A stretch of DNA of 64,000 nt, taken from contig JAKUDP010000001.1 of assembly GCA_022570795.1 (NCBI GenBank), positions 3,596,001 to 3,660,000 of the forward strand. Direction: 5' to 3'. This DNA comes from Sphaerulina vaccinii. Lineage: Eukaryota > Ascomycota > Dothideomycetes > Mycosphaerellales > Mycosphaerellaceae. Below, piece after piece: positions 16,956 through 28,182 of the stretch. Made by a program: the position numbers and the translations under genes. Position 1 is the stretch's first letter. Every line of letters begins with the position of its first letter. The notes below the pieces were generated by a model. The model made no database searches, was not told the DNA's origin, and saw only the letters and a program-made list of their open reading frames with translations.

Positions 16956-18800
16956 TCATCCAGTACCAGGCTTGCGCTTCGCGTGAGAGGCTGGTGGCTT
17001 TCCGAGCCAATTAGTGCTGTATGGGTTGCTCATGCTCTCGTTGTCGAGTGGAGGAATCTGCTCTTCTGAAAAAGAGTAGTTGCTCAAGTCATTCAGCCAG
17101 GACAAGTCGGCGGCATTCTCACCACTAGCGCGTGCCGGTTCCTGGGACTGCGTGGGATTGGCGGAGTCAGCCAAGGGATCGAAGCCCGAACCGAAGTCGA
17201 ACATCTCTGAATTGGAGACCTGCCGCTGCTGGAGTCCCTCTTCTACAGCCGGTGGCGTAGTGTTGAAGATATCGAGGAAAGAGTCGTATTGGGTGACGAG
17301 CTCACTAGAGCGCTCATTGGTGGGGTTTGGGTATTGTCTGGAGTTGCCTGAGTCTGGGATCGTCGAGACTTCCGCGGTGTCTTCTTGGGTGGCATGATAG
17401 CGTCGTCCTCCTCCTGTCCCGACTCGTTACCAGCGATCTGGGATGGTTTACGCTTGCTCTGCACTGGTGCGGCTGGCTTGCCGTAGGTGCCATACGCTGA
17501 CTTCTTCTTATCTTTCATCTTCTGGCTACGCTGCTGTAGAGCCTTGGCTCGATCTTTGCCCATAGAAACATCGTGGTCGACCAGTGCCTTGAGGATATCT
17601 GGCACTTGTCCCGCAGCTTCTGCTTCAGCAGTGGCTTTTCCCACAATAGCAGCAGGAAGTCGACGCTCACACGACTTTCTCTGGATTGAAGTAAAGCCTT
17701 CTGCAACGAGCTTCTGGTTGACCGCTTTCAGGATCTCTGGGTGGGAGTATGTTCGAAATACTTTCAGGAAGATGCCACCAAAGACGTGGTGTGACGGCAC
17801 CCGAAACTTGCCGCCTGCATGTTTCCCGAAGAGTATTTCCTTTGCAGTGAGTCTGCCGTAGTTGTTGAAATTCTCACCAATCTTGTGTGCGCCCCGGAGA
17901 ACAGGCGCGTTACGGCTTCGCTGGGTGGGGTCCAGCTCAACTTCATCCTCAGAGCTGGATTCGATAAGGATAGGGTCGCTGCTCTCTGCTAGGGCTTGCC
18001 CTCTGGAAACCTGGGTAGTCGGGACTCCTAATGGCATGGTATCCGCATTCTGGCCAGACTCTGCGGTAAACACATTTGTCTCCTGTGACATTGTTAGCTT
18101 GGTTGCCTGAGCTTTCCAGGTGGAGAATGCATACCTCGCGAACGAAGGCCCGCCAGAACTCTGATTGCATGTGGCTGCCCGGCATTCCAACCATCTCGCG
18201 ATACAGGAGCGCAGTTCTTATCACCTTGGCGCCAGATTTCGTGAAACGAGCTTCAACACTGTAAGAGCCGTCCACGTTATTGGTGACACAAAGTATACCG
18301 TATGCCTCCTGGATTCCAGTGTACACCGCTGTCTGGCGAAGTGCGTGTAGTTGGGCCGCAAGTGAAGCTGGATCGAATATATCCCTGTTTGGCGCTTCGT
18401 AGAGATCTGCTGGTACCGCTGGGCTACCAACAATCACCTGTTGGATGACTTCTGGAGGAGCTAGTAGGCGCGCAGTCTGCAAAGTAGCGAATGCGGCGCC
18501 TACAGCATCACCGAAGCTAGCTGGCAGGTCTTGTTGAGGTCGCGAGCCCTCCTCGATAGCGCGCAATAGCCGACGAACCGCGTCATTGGTGCCGGTGATG
18601 GTGCTCACACCGCTGTCACCAAAGGCATTGTGAAGCTGGATGGTAATGAGTGAGTTTGGAGCCATCATAGCTGCCGTGTCGAATTGCTGCGACATAGCGC
18701 GGTTGATGACGCGCGGTGGTGGTGCGGCGACGATGTCGCGCGCCGCTTCAATGTCTCTGCGCTCGCGCTGTCCGAGGACATCAGGAACGACGCGATACAT
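16956..18800 (-). CDS. Hypothetical protein with acidic SUMO-interaction-like motif
   Basis: Three exons on the minus strand: 18800-18135, 18082-17306 and, with a less certain join, 17219-16956; about 568 aa. Intron 1 (52 nt) is clear: GTATGC, GCTAAC, CACAG. Intron 2 is placed from GTGAGC to GGCAG because the frame must change to reach the C-terminal segment; nearby AGs would also keep frame. I recognise no domain. Visible features are an N-terminal half without low complexity, a hydrophobic-acidic stretch ILIESSSEDEVELD resembling a SUMO-interaction motif, a conserved-looking middle (for example HHVFGGIFLKVFRTYSHPE), a Lys-rich segment (QKMKDKKKS, PPKKTPRKSRR) that could be a nuclear signal, and a Ser/Pro-rich tail. 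Nuclear function is a guess. Confidence 0.65.
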
Positions 18801-19988
18801 GATGGCGGAGGTGCTGGTTGGTGAAGGAGAGTGGCGGTGAGGCGAAAAGTACCACTGAAAAAGGGGGCGCGAGGTGTTTTAATGTCTCGTGGTCAGCTAT
18901 GCCAAGTGGTATGAGGTGGTGGATGGCTGAAGAGGTGGTATGCAAAGGTTGTTGATGTGCGGAGGTTGATGTTGCGGTCGCGAAAGTGAAGTCAGCGCTG
19001 CAGAAGGTAGAGTTACCTTCACAACCGCTGTTCCGAAGCTGCCGAGCCTGCATCCGACATCACGACAGCACTACCAAGCAGCTTATGCCACCTGCGTGAG
19101 GTTCGCGTACCTAATGATGACCTTCGTTGTTCACGAGGCGATCGTGCAGGCGGGGCGGAAGTTATGGGTTCCGTGGAGCGCGGCGCGGCGTGACTATCAA
19201 TCACAAGACGCTGCATGGAATCCGGTGGTGCCAGCTTACCATCAATCTGAAGAGGTTCGTGCGCGTGGTGATGGCCTCATCTACGGTGGCAGGCAAAGCA
19301 AATGCTGTTGTTGGCGGAAGCTTTTCTCAATGGCAGTGACCAGCACGAAGACAGCCATGCTCGAGCCAGTGATAGTCTCTATGGCGGTCTTGCCGAAGAT
19401 GTTTCTCAGCTGGATCGTGGTTCGTGGAATTGGAGCCGCTACAACTGCTGGACGAAGCTGTTGAGCCAGAGAAGGGGTGGGTTAAGATCAGCTACGGTAC
19501 TCAGCGATATGTCTTGTAGAAGCTGACTCTTCACTAGCGAAGCTGGCCACTCTCACAATGTCGAAAACGTAGCATGGGCATGGGCCTGGAACGACGACCA
19601 CGTCAAAGCATGAATATACGGTTATGAAGGATGGTTATAGCTGTGCAGTGCAGTGAAAAAGAAGGACAGGAAGAAGCCGCAAGGTTGAAGAAGTAGGAGA
19701 GCAAACGCGTTGTCCCGCATGAGTTTACGACAAAGAAATTTGTATCGATCAGTCTCCTGTGAGTGGGGAACAATGGTCGGTGCGGTATCTCTAGTTTTGA
19801 GCGTTGTCTACGCTGCTCAACGCAAGGCTAAGTCGCCTGGATTTTGTCTGCGTGGCAGCGGAGAATGATTAGCAGTGTCGATGTTACACCTGATATGTCT
19901 CTGATTCTCGATACGATCCACGCATCTCAGCGCAAAGACATCGCCAAGCCAGCAACGTCCATTTCCTCCAACCCTGCTTTTATCATCC
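18801..19988. other. Intergenic region, about 1.2 kb
   Basis: Short open frames occur on both strands, none with a convincing start, domain or splice pattern. I see no tRNA, repeat or array copy here. Confidence 0.5.
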
Positions 19989-21526
19989 TCAAGTCAACCA
20001 CCAATCCCCCACACCATCACAATCCTTCCTCTGCTCAATCCACTTCTCAATCCGATCATACAGCCAACCAGACCGCATCTCAGTCCCCGAGGCATCTAGC
20101 CCCAAATTCGGACTACTATGGGCTCTACACATCTGTTTGACAGGGTCAAAGCGATATTGCACACAACTCTCTTTTCTTAGACATAACTTATGGCAGCTTT
20201 CGTAGTCTTTGGCTGGAGCTTGCATGTGTCCGCTTTGGTTGTCCCAGTCGGGTTGCATCATTTTGACGTCGCGCATACGGGGGAGGATGTAGTTGAGGAA
20301 GAGATCGCGGTGGAGGAGGGGGGTGTTCTGTTCATTTACAGTGATTAGTATTTGTGTCAGACGTACATGGGATGGGGAGATAAGTGCTTACTGTTCTCTC
20401 TCCTGCAATGAGATACTCCTGCTCAAAGTTCCATACATCCTTGATCACCTCCGGTCTGACATGATGCATCGTTAAAATCGGATAACACCATCTCGCTTTC
20501 TTCTTGATAATACCCGCATCTCCTTCCCAGAGCATGGCCCCTGGACCTTTGCCTTGAAAGGATGGTGCGCCGTAGTCGAGCGTGACACCAACGTCTCGCA
20601 AGACTTTGGCCATGACAGCGTCTCCGGCCCAGTGCTTTCCTGTGAAGTTTTCCCATTCTTTCTGGTTCTGAACGTACATTTCGACTCCGAGTTTCAAGGC
20701 TGCGTGTGACAGGAGGATCCCAGAGCCACCGTGACCGAAGATGATGCCGCCGATTTGGTTCTCCGATCCTATGTAGTGTGGTTCCTCGGGTTTCATCTTT
20801 GCGGTAAGCTGTAGAAGGTTTGACCAGAAGAACGCCGTGTCCGTTTCAACGAAGAAGTACCATTGCTTGTGAGGAAATCGGTGGAGGCTGTCATATGTAG
20901 CTCCCAGTCAGCTAGATTCTCTCTGTGAGAGAGGCAATGTGGGAACTCACGTTTCATTCAGCATTGGCAAGAACCTAGCACAATCACCATATGTCAGCTT
21001 GGTCGTGAATGGCTTCGAAGAAGTCTTGCACATACTTCCATTTGTCTAGCCGCCAACCCGGTTGATCAAGGTGGCCACCATTTCCAGTGTCCTTACTATC
21101 AGAACCACTGAGCTCAGTCGTCGTCAGGAAATGTCGACCGCCTTTCTCGAGTCGATCGAACAGCTGGAAGTCTTTCGCGTATGTCTTTCGCGTTTCAGGA
21201 CTCACGGAAGTCAGGACGTTCTTGATTGGAACTCCCTGGTAAACTTCTTCGTGATCGCTCACGACCATGTAATTCGGGTAGCAAGTCAGGGTTGATTTGA
21301 TATGCACCGGAAACTTGTCGATGAACTCGGTCGCGCCTGTCTTCATGATCACGACTGTCTGATCTGCGCCAGGCAGGTCATAACATCGTGGGCGAGCATT
21401 CATGAAATCCAACTTCAGGAGTGAAGTAGGCTGTGGTGTCCGTGTATAGAAGAGTAGCAGAACGATGCCTACGACGATAGTCGCAGCCGGGAGGTTTGAA
21501 TGCTGTCTGGACCATATTTGCTTCAT
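19989..21526 (-). CDS. GT31-like glycosyltransferase (fringe/core-1 galactosyltransferase type)
   Basis: Four exons on the minus strand (21526-21036, 20974-20951, 20887-20392, 20327-19989) give 449 aa. It is a type II Golgi membrane protein: a short cytosolic N-terminus, a signal-anchor helix around residues 15-27 (ATIVVGIVLLLFY) and a lumenal catalytic domain. The catalytic part has the DxD-type motif in FFVETDTAFFW, the IIFGHGGSGILLS loop and the WAGDAV segment of the fungal DUF604/GT31 group. A Cys-rich C-terminal end (CHKLCLRKESCVQYRFD) looks like a PAN/apple-type module, common in this group. The 24-nt second exon encodes FLPMLNET and restores the conserved DKWKFLPML text. Intron borders are GTATGT..CTAG, GTGAGT..ACAG and GTAAGC..ACAG. 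Donor sugar and acceptor are not known. Confidence 0.87.
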
Positions 21527-22189
21527 ATCGGTCTGTCAGTAGAGTGCTCGATGTGCAAGTGGTGACGAAGGAAAGCGTTGTGCGCAACATCTGTTGAAGC
21601 AATGATGCCTGATAAGAAAAGGGCATGGGGTATGACCATGCTGCAAGAGTTGGAATCGAAGTGCGGTACTGGCATTAGCTGCCTGCAAAAGCTCATTGCT
21701 CAACGTCGCGATCGGTCGCCGCAGAAGATGAGAACGCAGAGCATGGGAGTACAGCCTTGCGTAGTGCCTACGCGCTTGAGCAGTGATGCGTGTTTGCATG
21801 TTGGGTCTATCACACAGTGCCTTGGGACTGGCTGAAACGGATCGGCATGGTGAGCAATAGGAGCGGCGTGGGTGGTATCTTGAGGTGAGGACCTAGGTCG
21901 ACCATCGAGGAGTGAGAGGACGCAGTGTCTCTGAACACTGCTAACGCGCCTAACACGAACGGGTTGGGGTATGTCGTCCCGGGTCGTTTGGATACGTTCG
22001 AGACCGGTCCATAAGTTGACCAATAGGAACGGGCTGGAGTTGTGTCCGGAGGCTTAGTATTGGAAGATATGCCAAGTTCTGCATTAGCAAAGCAAGAAAA
22101 GAGCAAATGAAGCTAGGGAAATGCCGTTGGCATATGTAGTTGGAACGTAAGTTGCCACTTGAGCTGGACGATCGCACGCCGCGCACAAG
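21527..22189. other. Intergenic region
   Basis: No gene supported. Probably the promoter of the minus-strand glycosyltransferase and the 3' side of the weak orphan frame. Confidence 0.45.
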
Positions 22190-22852
22190 CTAAGCTTGAT
22201 ACAGCTGCTTCTGCAGCAGTTCCCACGTGGTTCTGTGCTCATATTCAGCGTCCCATGGAAGCATTCCAACCTTCACAGGTACCTTGAGACTAGTGGAGGA
22301 GTATGTCAAGTCTTCACCATAGAAATCACGGTGATCTGCTCCGTCATCCGCGGCTGGTGGAAGTACGTGCAGGCGGTGTCCGGAGGCATTGCTCTCATCA
22401 GGAAGGTGAGAGTATCGCCGTTGCACTTCGGGGCAGCCGTCAAGTGCTGGAGCGCAGAGATTGCTGAATTGGAAAATGATTTTGTACTCTCCGGTGGAGG
22501 AGCGCTGAAGATGCCGAGCAGTGCTCAGATGCCGCTTTGCACTTCCAACAGCAGGCTGATGGTCAGGCGGAGGATACGATGATTCCTGAAATGCAAATAG
22601 CTCGTTATGGCCACTGTTAGGCCACGAAAGCGGTGCGATAAGGACCCAATGAACATCGTCTCGTCTTTCCATCCCTCCTGAAATGCCAGCTTCACCTCCT
22701 GGCAGCCTTCGTTCTACCAAGTGCGCTTCTTCACTGCGTACGATGGCGCTCCTTGCTAAACGACGAAGATGACCTGCTTGCCGAATAATGGTTCTGCGGA
22801 CTTGCGAAGCTGAGGTTAGAAGTCTGTCGCAACTGGTGCTGATGATTTTCAT
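22190..22852 (-). CDS. Orphan open reading frame (220 aa), uncertain
   Basis: A 220-aa ATG-initiated frame with no recognisable domain, no signal peptide and no membrane segment. It is rich in His, Arg and Ser. The length is more than expected by chance but not decisive in this base composition. It could be a lineage-specific gene or a chance frame; nothing in the neighbourhood helps. Confidence 0.3.
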   Translation of the reverse strand: MKIISTSCDRLLTSASQVRRTIIRQAGHLRRLARSAIVRSEEAHLVERRLPGGEAGISGGMERRDDVHWVLIAPLSWPNSGHNELFAFQESSYPPPDHQPAVGSAKRHLSTARHLQRSSTGEYKIIFQFSNLCAPALDGCPEVQRRYSHLPDESNASGHRLHVLPPAADDGADHRDFYGEDLTYSSTSLKVPVKVGMLPWDAEYEHRTTWELLQKQLYQA

Positions 22853-23340
22853 TCAAACAATCCTTCCTTCCGCAAGCTCTCGAACAGAGAACAGTCAGAC
22901 CACTGTGGCTTCACAACTGAAGAAATCTTCGCGGACAACGTGATGGAGATTTCAGGAGGCAGGCTGAACGTATCTCATCGTTGGCGCCGTATGCTGAGGT
23001 ATGCTCATCGAGGGAAGTCTGCTGCGACCTTGTTCCATGCAAACAAGGTTGCCCCAGTCTTCAGGCCATGATATACGAGCATTTGGCAGATAGTTGGATA
23101 TCATATCGATGAAGTGAGGTTGAAGTAATGTACGAGACAGGAATACGAAGTTGTTCCTTCGACGCGCTCATGCTTGGCTCTGACAAGGATATACCTTATC
23201 GCCACCCGTTGCGTCGGCCTGTCTAACCTCCGACTGGTCCCAAAGTAGATACGTGGGACCTTCAACTTTCTTGTTGCCCGCGACATCACCAACATGTAAG
23301 TTCTTCCACAATACCACTACGACCTGGGCAACGACTGACC
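22853..23340. other. spf1 upstream region
   Basis: No gene seen; the last part, with TTCTTCCACAATACCACTAC just before the ATG, reads like a fungal 5' leader. Confidence 0.5.
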
Positions 23341-26300
23341 ATGCCTTCCAGGGCGCCGCCTCTAATTGAACGAGCAGAGATCAAATCTGCGAGTCTCCAT
23401 AACCCTCGGCCGCTTTTCCTCCACGCCTATACTCTCCCCTTCCTCTTCCTCTGGCCACTCTTCTTCAGCTACTACCTGCCCCAGGCGAGCTATGACACCT
23501 ACATCAATGGCCAAGAATGGACATTCGTATACTCGGGCACGATTGTGACTTTGCAATCGCTGCTATGGCTTATGACATTCTGGAATGTTAACATTCGAGC
23601 GCTATTCACTGCAAGCTCAGTGAACAGTGTGAGGAATGCTGGTCTGATTAAAGTCATCCCAAAGGAGAATGCTGGCTCAAGTGAGATCTGCACCATTGAG
23701 AGGGAACAGACTGGTGGCAAGGAAAGTGTGTCTTTCTTGTTCCAGAAGAGACGCTTTCTATGGGACGAGACAAGAGGCTCCTTTGCGCCTTTGACATACG
23801 GGATTGATCAGGAGCCGAAGCCTACGATCGGTAGCTTCCAGGTTTCCAAGGGCCTGGAGAAGAGCGCGGATATTGAGAAGTTGACGCAGTACTATGGAAA
23901 GAACATCTTCGATATTCCGGTTCCTACCTTTACGGAACTGTTCAAGGAACATGCTGTGGCGCCTTTCTTCGTCTTCCAGATCTTCTGTGTGGGACTTTGG
24001 ATGCTGGACGAATACTGGTACTACAGCCTTTTCACACTGTTCATGCTAGTCGTGTTCGAGAGCACGGTGGTCTGGCAAAGACAGAGGACACTCACCGAAT
24101 TCCGCGGAATGAGCATTAAGCCATACGCCGTCTGGGTATACAGGGAGAAGAAATGGGTGGAGGTGCAGAGTGATGCGCTCCTCCCGGGAGATCTGGTGTC
24201 TGTGGGCAGAACCAAAGAGGACAGTGGAGTTGCTTGCGATATGCTGCTTGTTGAGGGCACGGCGATCGTCAATGAGGCTATGTTGTCTGGTGAGAGTACG
24301 CCTGTGCTCAAGGACTCGGTACAATTGCGACCAGCGGATGCGAGGCTGGAGCCCGAAGGACTGGACAAGAACGCATTCCTGTGGGGCGGTACTAAAGTGC
24401 TGCAAGTGCAGCATGGAAATGCTTCAACTGATGCGCCAGAGACGATCACTCAAGTTGCCTCTGGTGTTCCTACTGCACCTGACAAGGGTGCTCTGGCCAT
24501 CGTGATCAAGACCGGTTTTGAGACCAACCAAGGAGCACTCGTTCGCACCATGATCTTCTCCACCGAGCGCATTGGTGCTGGTAACGTGGAGGCACTTCTG
24601 TTCATCCTCTTCCTGACAGTCTTTGCTGTTGCTGCATCCTGGTATGTCTGGAAAGAAGGTGTCAAGCAAGACCGCAAGCGATCGAAGTTGCTACTGGACT
24701 GTGTACTGATCGTCACCTCCGTTGTGCCACCCGAGCTGCCAATGGAGCTTAGTCTGGCTGTCAACACTTCCCTGGCTGCACTCAGCAAGCTTGCAATCTT
24801 CTGCACTGAACCATTCCGAATCCCTTTCGCTGGACGCGTGGATGTGGCATGTTTTGACAAGACGGGTACTCTTACTGGCGAGGATCTGGTAGTTGAGGGT
24901 ATCGCAGGTCTCTTCCTTGGACGACAGGACGCAAAAGTCAAGACAGAATCAGATGGTGCTCAGAGCCAACTTACTCGGATCACAGATACTGGACTGGAGA
25001 CGACACTTACCTTGGCCACCGCTCATGCTCTTGTCAAGCTGGAGGAGGGTGACGTGGTGGGAGAGCCCATGGAGAAGGCTACATTACAATCACTGGGCTG
25101 GACACTTGGCAAGAACGACACTCTCACAGCGAAGACCGGTACCAATGCAAGAGGAGCGTTGGCCGGCGATCTTGTGCAGATTAAGCGCCGCTTCCAGTTT
25201 TCCTCTACCTTGAAGCGTCAAAGCTCTGTCGCGACTGTAATCACTTCTGATCGTCAAACTGGCAAGAAGACCAAGGGTACATTCGTCGCTGTCAAGGGTG
25301 CGCCTGAAGTTATCCGAAAGATGCTTATTGACGTGCCTCCGAAGTACGAGGAGACTTTCAAGTACTTCAGCAGAAATGGAGGTCGGGTTCTGGGTCTGGC
25401 TTACAAGTATATCTCTACCGGCGACGAGATCACGCAGAAGAAAATCAACGATCTCAAGCGTGATGATGTTGAGTCGCAACTCCACTTCTCGGGTTTTCTG
25501 GTTCTCCAATGTCCGCTCAAAGACGATGCGATTGAGGCGGTGCGCATGCTCAACGAGAGCAGTCATCGCGTTGTCATGATTACTGGCGACAATCCGCTCA
25601 CAGCATTGCATGTGGCCAAGCAGGTTGAGATCGTTGATCGTGATGCGCTCATCCTTGACGCGCCAGAGCATGACGACAGCGGCAAGAACTTGGTCTGGAG
25701 AAGCGTTGACGACAAAGTAAACATTCCTGTTGATCCTAGCAAGCCGCTTGACCCAGAGGTCTTGAAGACGAAGGATTTGTGTGTTACTGGATATGGTCTT
25801 GCCAAGTTCAAGGATACGCCACAGTGGCATCCACTCATTCGACATACGTGGGTGTACGCTCGTGTCTCGCCGAGACAGAAAGAAGAGATTCTGCTCGGCC
25901 TCAAGGAGCAAGGCTACACTACACTTATGGCTGGTGATGGCACGAACGACGTTGGTGCTTTGAAGCAGGCTCACATTGGTGTTGCACTGCTCAACGGCAA
26001 CAGAAGTGATATGGACAAGATGGCAAAGAATTTCCGAGAAACCAAGATGAAGGAGATCTACGAGAAGCAGAAGGCTATGATGAACCGATTCAACCAACCC
26101 GATCCACCAATTCCGGCACATATTGCACACCTGTACCCGCCTGGGCCCAAGAACCCACACTACGATAAGGCCATGGAGCGCGAAGGACTTGTGAAGCAGA
26201 AGCTGATTGAACAGAAGATCGCGGCTGAAGAAGAGAAAGCCGAAGCTACTGCAGACAAGTACACTGCGCCAGTCGTGGAGAAGACTGAGCAGGAGCTGAA

Positions 26301-27273
26301 GAAGGAAAAGGCACAGAACGCTGCTAGCGCAATGGCCGAGAAGCTCTCCATGTCCATGATGGAAAGCGAGCTCGATGATGAGCCACCAACGATCAAGCTT
26401 GGTGACGCATCGGTCGCTGCGCCCTTCACCAGCAAGCTCGCAAATGTCGTTGCCATTCCCAACATCATCCGACAAGGACGTTGCACGCTTGTGGCCACTA
26501 TCCAGATGTACAAGATCCTGGCGCTCAACTGCCTCATCAGTGCATACTCTCTCAGTGTATTGTACCTGGACGGCATCAAATTTGGAGATGGACAGGTCAC
26601 CATCAGCGGTATGCTCATGAGTGTATGCTTCTTGAGCATCTCTCGCGCGAAGCCCGTCGAACAACTCTCTAAGGAACGACCACAGAACAACATTTGGAAT
26701 TGGTATGTGATTCCATCCGTACTGGCGCAGTTCGCAGTGCACATCGTCACTCTGGTCTACATCACGAGTGTCGTCCACCGTTTCGAACCACCGAAGGATC
26801 GCTCGGAGATCGACCTCGAAGGCGAATTCCAACCTTCGCTTCTCAACTCCGCAATCTACCTCCTGCAGCTGATTCAACAAATCTCCACATTCGCTATCAA
26901 CTACCAGGGTCGTCCATTCCGAGAATCTATCAAAGAGAACAAGGGCATGTACTGGGGCATCGTCCTCGTCACATCAGTAGCTTTCAGCTGCGCAACTGAA
27001 TTCATTCCTGAAATCAACGAGAAGCTCAAGCTCACGCCTTTCACGACTGAGTTTAAGGTTACGTTGGTGGCGACTATGGTTGCTGATTATGTTGGCTGCT
27101 GGACTTTTGAGAAGATTCTCAAGCATTTGTTCTCGGATTATAAGCCGAAGGATATTGCTGTTAGGAGACCTGATCAGCTTGAGAGGGAGGAGAAGAGGTT
27201 GGCCGCACTCAAAGAGAAGGCGGATAGGAAGTTGGAGGAGGCGAGGTTAGGAAAGGCTGGCCTCGCGGCGTAG
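23341..27273 (+). CDS. spf1: P5A-type ATPase Spf1 (ER transmembrane-helix dislocase)
   Basis: A single-exon 1310-aa P-type ATPase. P5A hallmarks are visible: the M4 motif PPELPMELS (residues 463-471), the phosphorylation site DKTGT with Asp506, SGES (316-319) in the actuator domain, TGDNP (748-752) and GDGTND (865-870). An insertion rich in Lys and Glu sits after the hinge (about 890-1000), followed by the C-terminal membrane helices. P5A ATPases of the endoplasmic reticulum extract mis-inserted transmembrane segments, and their loss also disturbs manganese and sterol homeostasis. The N-terminus (RPLFLHAYTLPFLFLWPLFF, then GQEWTFVYSGTIVTLQSLLW) matches the fungal form. No introns are needed. 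RNA array 2 begins about 200 bp after its stop. Confidence 0.96.
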   Translation: MPSRAPPLIERAEIKSASLHNPRPLFLHAYTLPFLFLWPLFFSYYLPQASYDTYINGQEWTFVYSGTIVTLQSLLWLMTFWNVNIRALFTASSVNSVRNAGLIKVIPKENAGSSEICTIEREQTGGKESVSFLFQKRRFLWDETRGSFAPLTYGIDQEPKPTIGSFQVSKGLEKSADIEKLTQYYGKNIFDIPVPTFTELFKEHAVAPFFVFQIFCVGLWMLDEYWYYSLFTLFMLVVFESTVVWQRQRTLTEFRGMSIKPYAVWVYREKKWVEVQSDALLPGDLVSVGRTKEDSGVACDMLLVEGTAIVNEAMLSGESTPVLKDSVQLRPADARLEPEGLDKNAFLWGGTKVLQVQHGNASTDAPETITQVASGVPTAPDKGALAIVIKTGFETNQGALVRTMIFSTERIGAGNVEALLFILFLTVFAVAASWYVWKEGVKQDRKRSKLLLDCVLIVTSVVPPELPMELSLAVNTSLAALSKLAIFCTEPFRIPFAGRVDVACFDKTGTLTGEDLVVEGIAGLFLGRQDAKVKTESDGAQSQLTRITDTGLETTLTLATAHALVKLEEGDVVGEPMEKATLQSLGWTLGKNDTLTAKTGTNARGALAGDLVQIKRRFQFSSTLKRQSSVATVITSDRQTGKKTKGTFVAVKGAPEVIRKMLIDVPPKYEETFKYFSRNGGRVLGLAYKYISTGDEITQKKINDLKRDDVESQLHFSGFLVLQCPLKDDAIEAVRMLNESSHRVVMITGDNPLTALHVAKQVEIVDRDALILDAPEHDDSGKNLVWRSVDDKVNIPVDPSKPLDPEVLKTKDLCVTGYGLAKFKDTPQWHPLIRHTWVYARVSPRQKEEILLGLKEQGYTTLMAGDGTNDVGALKQAHIGVALLNGNRSDMDKMAKNFRETKMKEIYEKQKAMMNRFNQPDPPIPAHIAHLYPPGPKNPHYDKAMEREGLVKQKLIEQKIAAEEEKAEATADKYTAPVVEKTEQELKKEKAQNAASAMAEKLSMSMMESELDDEPPTIKLGDASVAAPFTSKLANVVAIPNIIRQGRCTLVATIQMYKILALNCLISAYSLSVLYLDGIKFGDGQVTISGMLMSVCFLSISRAKPVEQLSKERPQNNIWNWYVIPSVLAQFAVHIVTLVYITSVVHRFEPPKDRSEIDLEGEFQPSLLNSAIYLLQLIQQISTFAINYQGRPFRESIKENKGMYWGIVLVTSVAFSCATEFIPEINEKLKLTPFTTEFKVTLVATMVADYVGCWTFEKILKHLFSDYKPKDIAVRRPDQLEREEKRLAALKEKADRKLEEARLGKAGLAA

Positions 27274-27468
27274 TAGCAATGTGATGCAGCTGTAGATGCG
27301 ATACAGAATAGAAGATTTCACATCAGATGTTGAGTAGACATCTTTTTTTACTACCATTCGTGCTAACTTGCTGACGTAGTTCATCTTGCAGATGATACAC
27401 GACTCCCATACCATACCAAGCTCTTATCGCTGGACAGATCGCAAAAATATGGACCTCAGAGGCAAAAC

Positions 27469-27612
27469 AATCGGGTCCTACACTTATGGACGATAATGGA
27501 ACGGCTGTAGTAAGCACATCTTCTTGCTCGCTTATTCTACCTAATGCCATGCTCGTCAAGCATCAATCGAAACTGACGACTTACCAAATCAGCCAAAGTA
27601 CCGGCGGCGACT
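27469..27612 (-). ncRNA. Novel Pol III-type RNA, array 2 copy 1
   Basis: A-box-like TGGCTGATTTGG at 27595-27584; hairpin UCAGU-UUCG-AUUGA with a UUCG tetraloop. Terminal stem AGTCGCCG with ACCCGATT has only the outer 5 pairs. T4 at 27467-27464. The most 3' and somewhat degenerate copy. Confidence 0.5.
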
Positions 27613-27716
27613 ATTGAAAACATCTTCGTGTGAGAGCATACATGATAGCTGTTTCGCCTAAGCCATCGAAAGTCGAGACCGCCAGGAACGCAAAACGATC
27701 GAGAAGAAGGCAAAAC

Positions 27717-27856
27717 TATCGCCCTGCGGCTCGCGCGACACAACTTGCTCGCTGACGAGCGTCGTAGTAGACGCTCATACTGGATGTTGCGAAGTTGGTG
27801 TGAAGCATCACTCAATGTTGACGACTTACTGACTGTGCCAAAGCACTCGGACGACT
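27717..27856 (-). ncRNA. Novel Pol III-type RNA, array 2 copy 2
   Basis: AGTCGTCC (27856-27849) with GGGCGATA (27724-27717), 7 of 8 pairs. A-box-like TGGCACAGTCAG at 27840-27829. Second hairpin GAGCGTC-TACTAC-GACGCTC at 27776-27757. T4 at 27715-27712. The first hairpin is not well formed in this copy. Confidence 0.58.
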
Positions 27857-27949
27857 GTTGGAAGGGCTGGCTCCGGGATCATAGATGAGGACTAATTCCT
27901 CGATGCTACGCTACTGGCAATGCAAAAGAAGCCGAAAGGGGAGCAAAAC

Positions 27950-28089
27950 AATCGTCTTGAGGCTTGAATAGGCACCAACATTACCAGAAAAGCGCCAAAC
28001 TAGACGCTCGTGCTGGCTACGGTGAACTTGGTGTGAAGCATTAACCGAAATCAACGACTTACTGACTGAGCCAAAGTGCCTAGACGACT
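27950..28089 (-). ncRNA. Novel Pol III-type RNA, array 2 copy 3
   Basis: AGTCGTCT (28089-28082) with AGACGATT (27957-27950), 8 pairs; the inner pair is U-A where others have C-G, and U-A replaces U-G at position 6. A-box-like TGGCTCAGTCAG; hairpin UUGAU-UUCG-GUUAA; second hairpin AGCGUC/GGCGCU. T4 at 27948-27945; TATGTATA at 28120-28113. Confidence 0.66.
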
Positions 28090-28182
28090 GCCGGAATGAC
28101 TGGCTCCGAGATTATACATATCAGCTAACTAGCCGATGCTATACTGCTGGGAAAGCAAAAGATTCCGAAAGGAGAGCAAGAC

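Noticed and set aside
16605..17069. 154-aa plus-strand frame
   Set aside because: ATG-initiated but no domain, and it overlaps the last exon of the minus-strand gene ending at 16956.
25090..26880. 596-aa open frame on the minus strand
   Set aside because: Antisense to the well-supported spf1 coding sequence; a codon-usage shadow.
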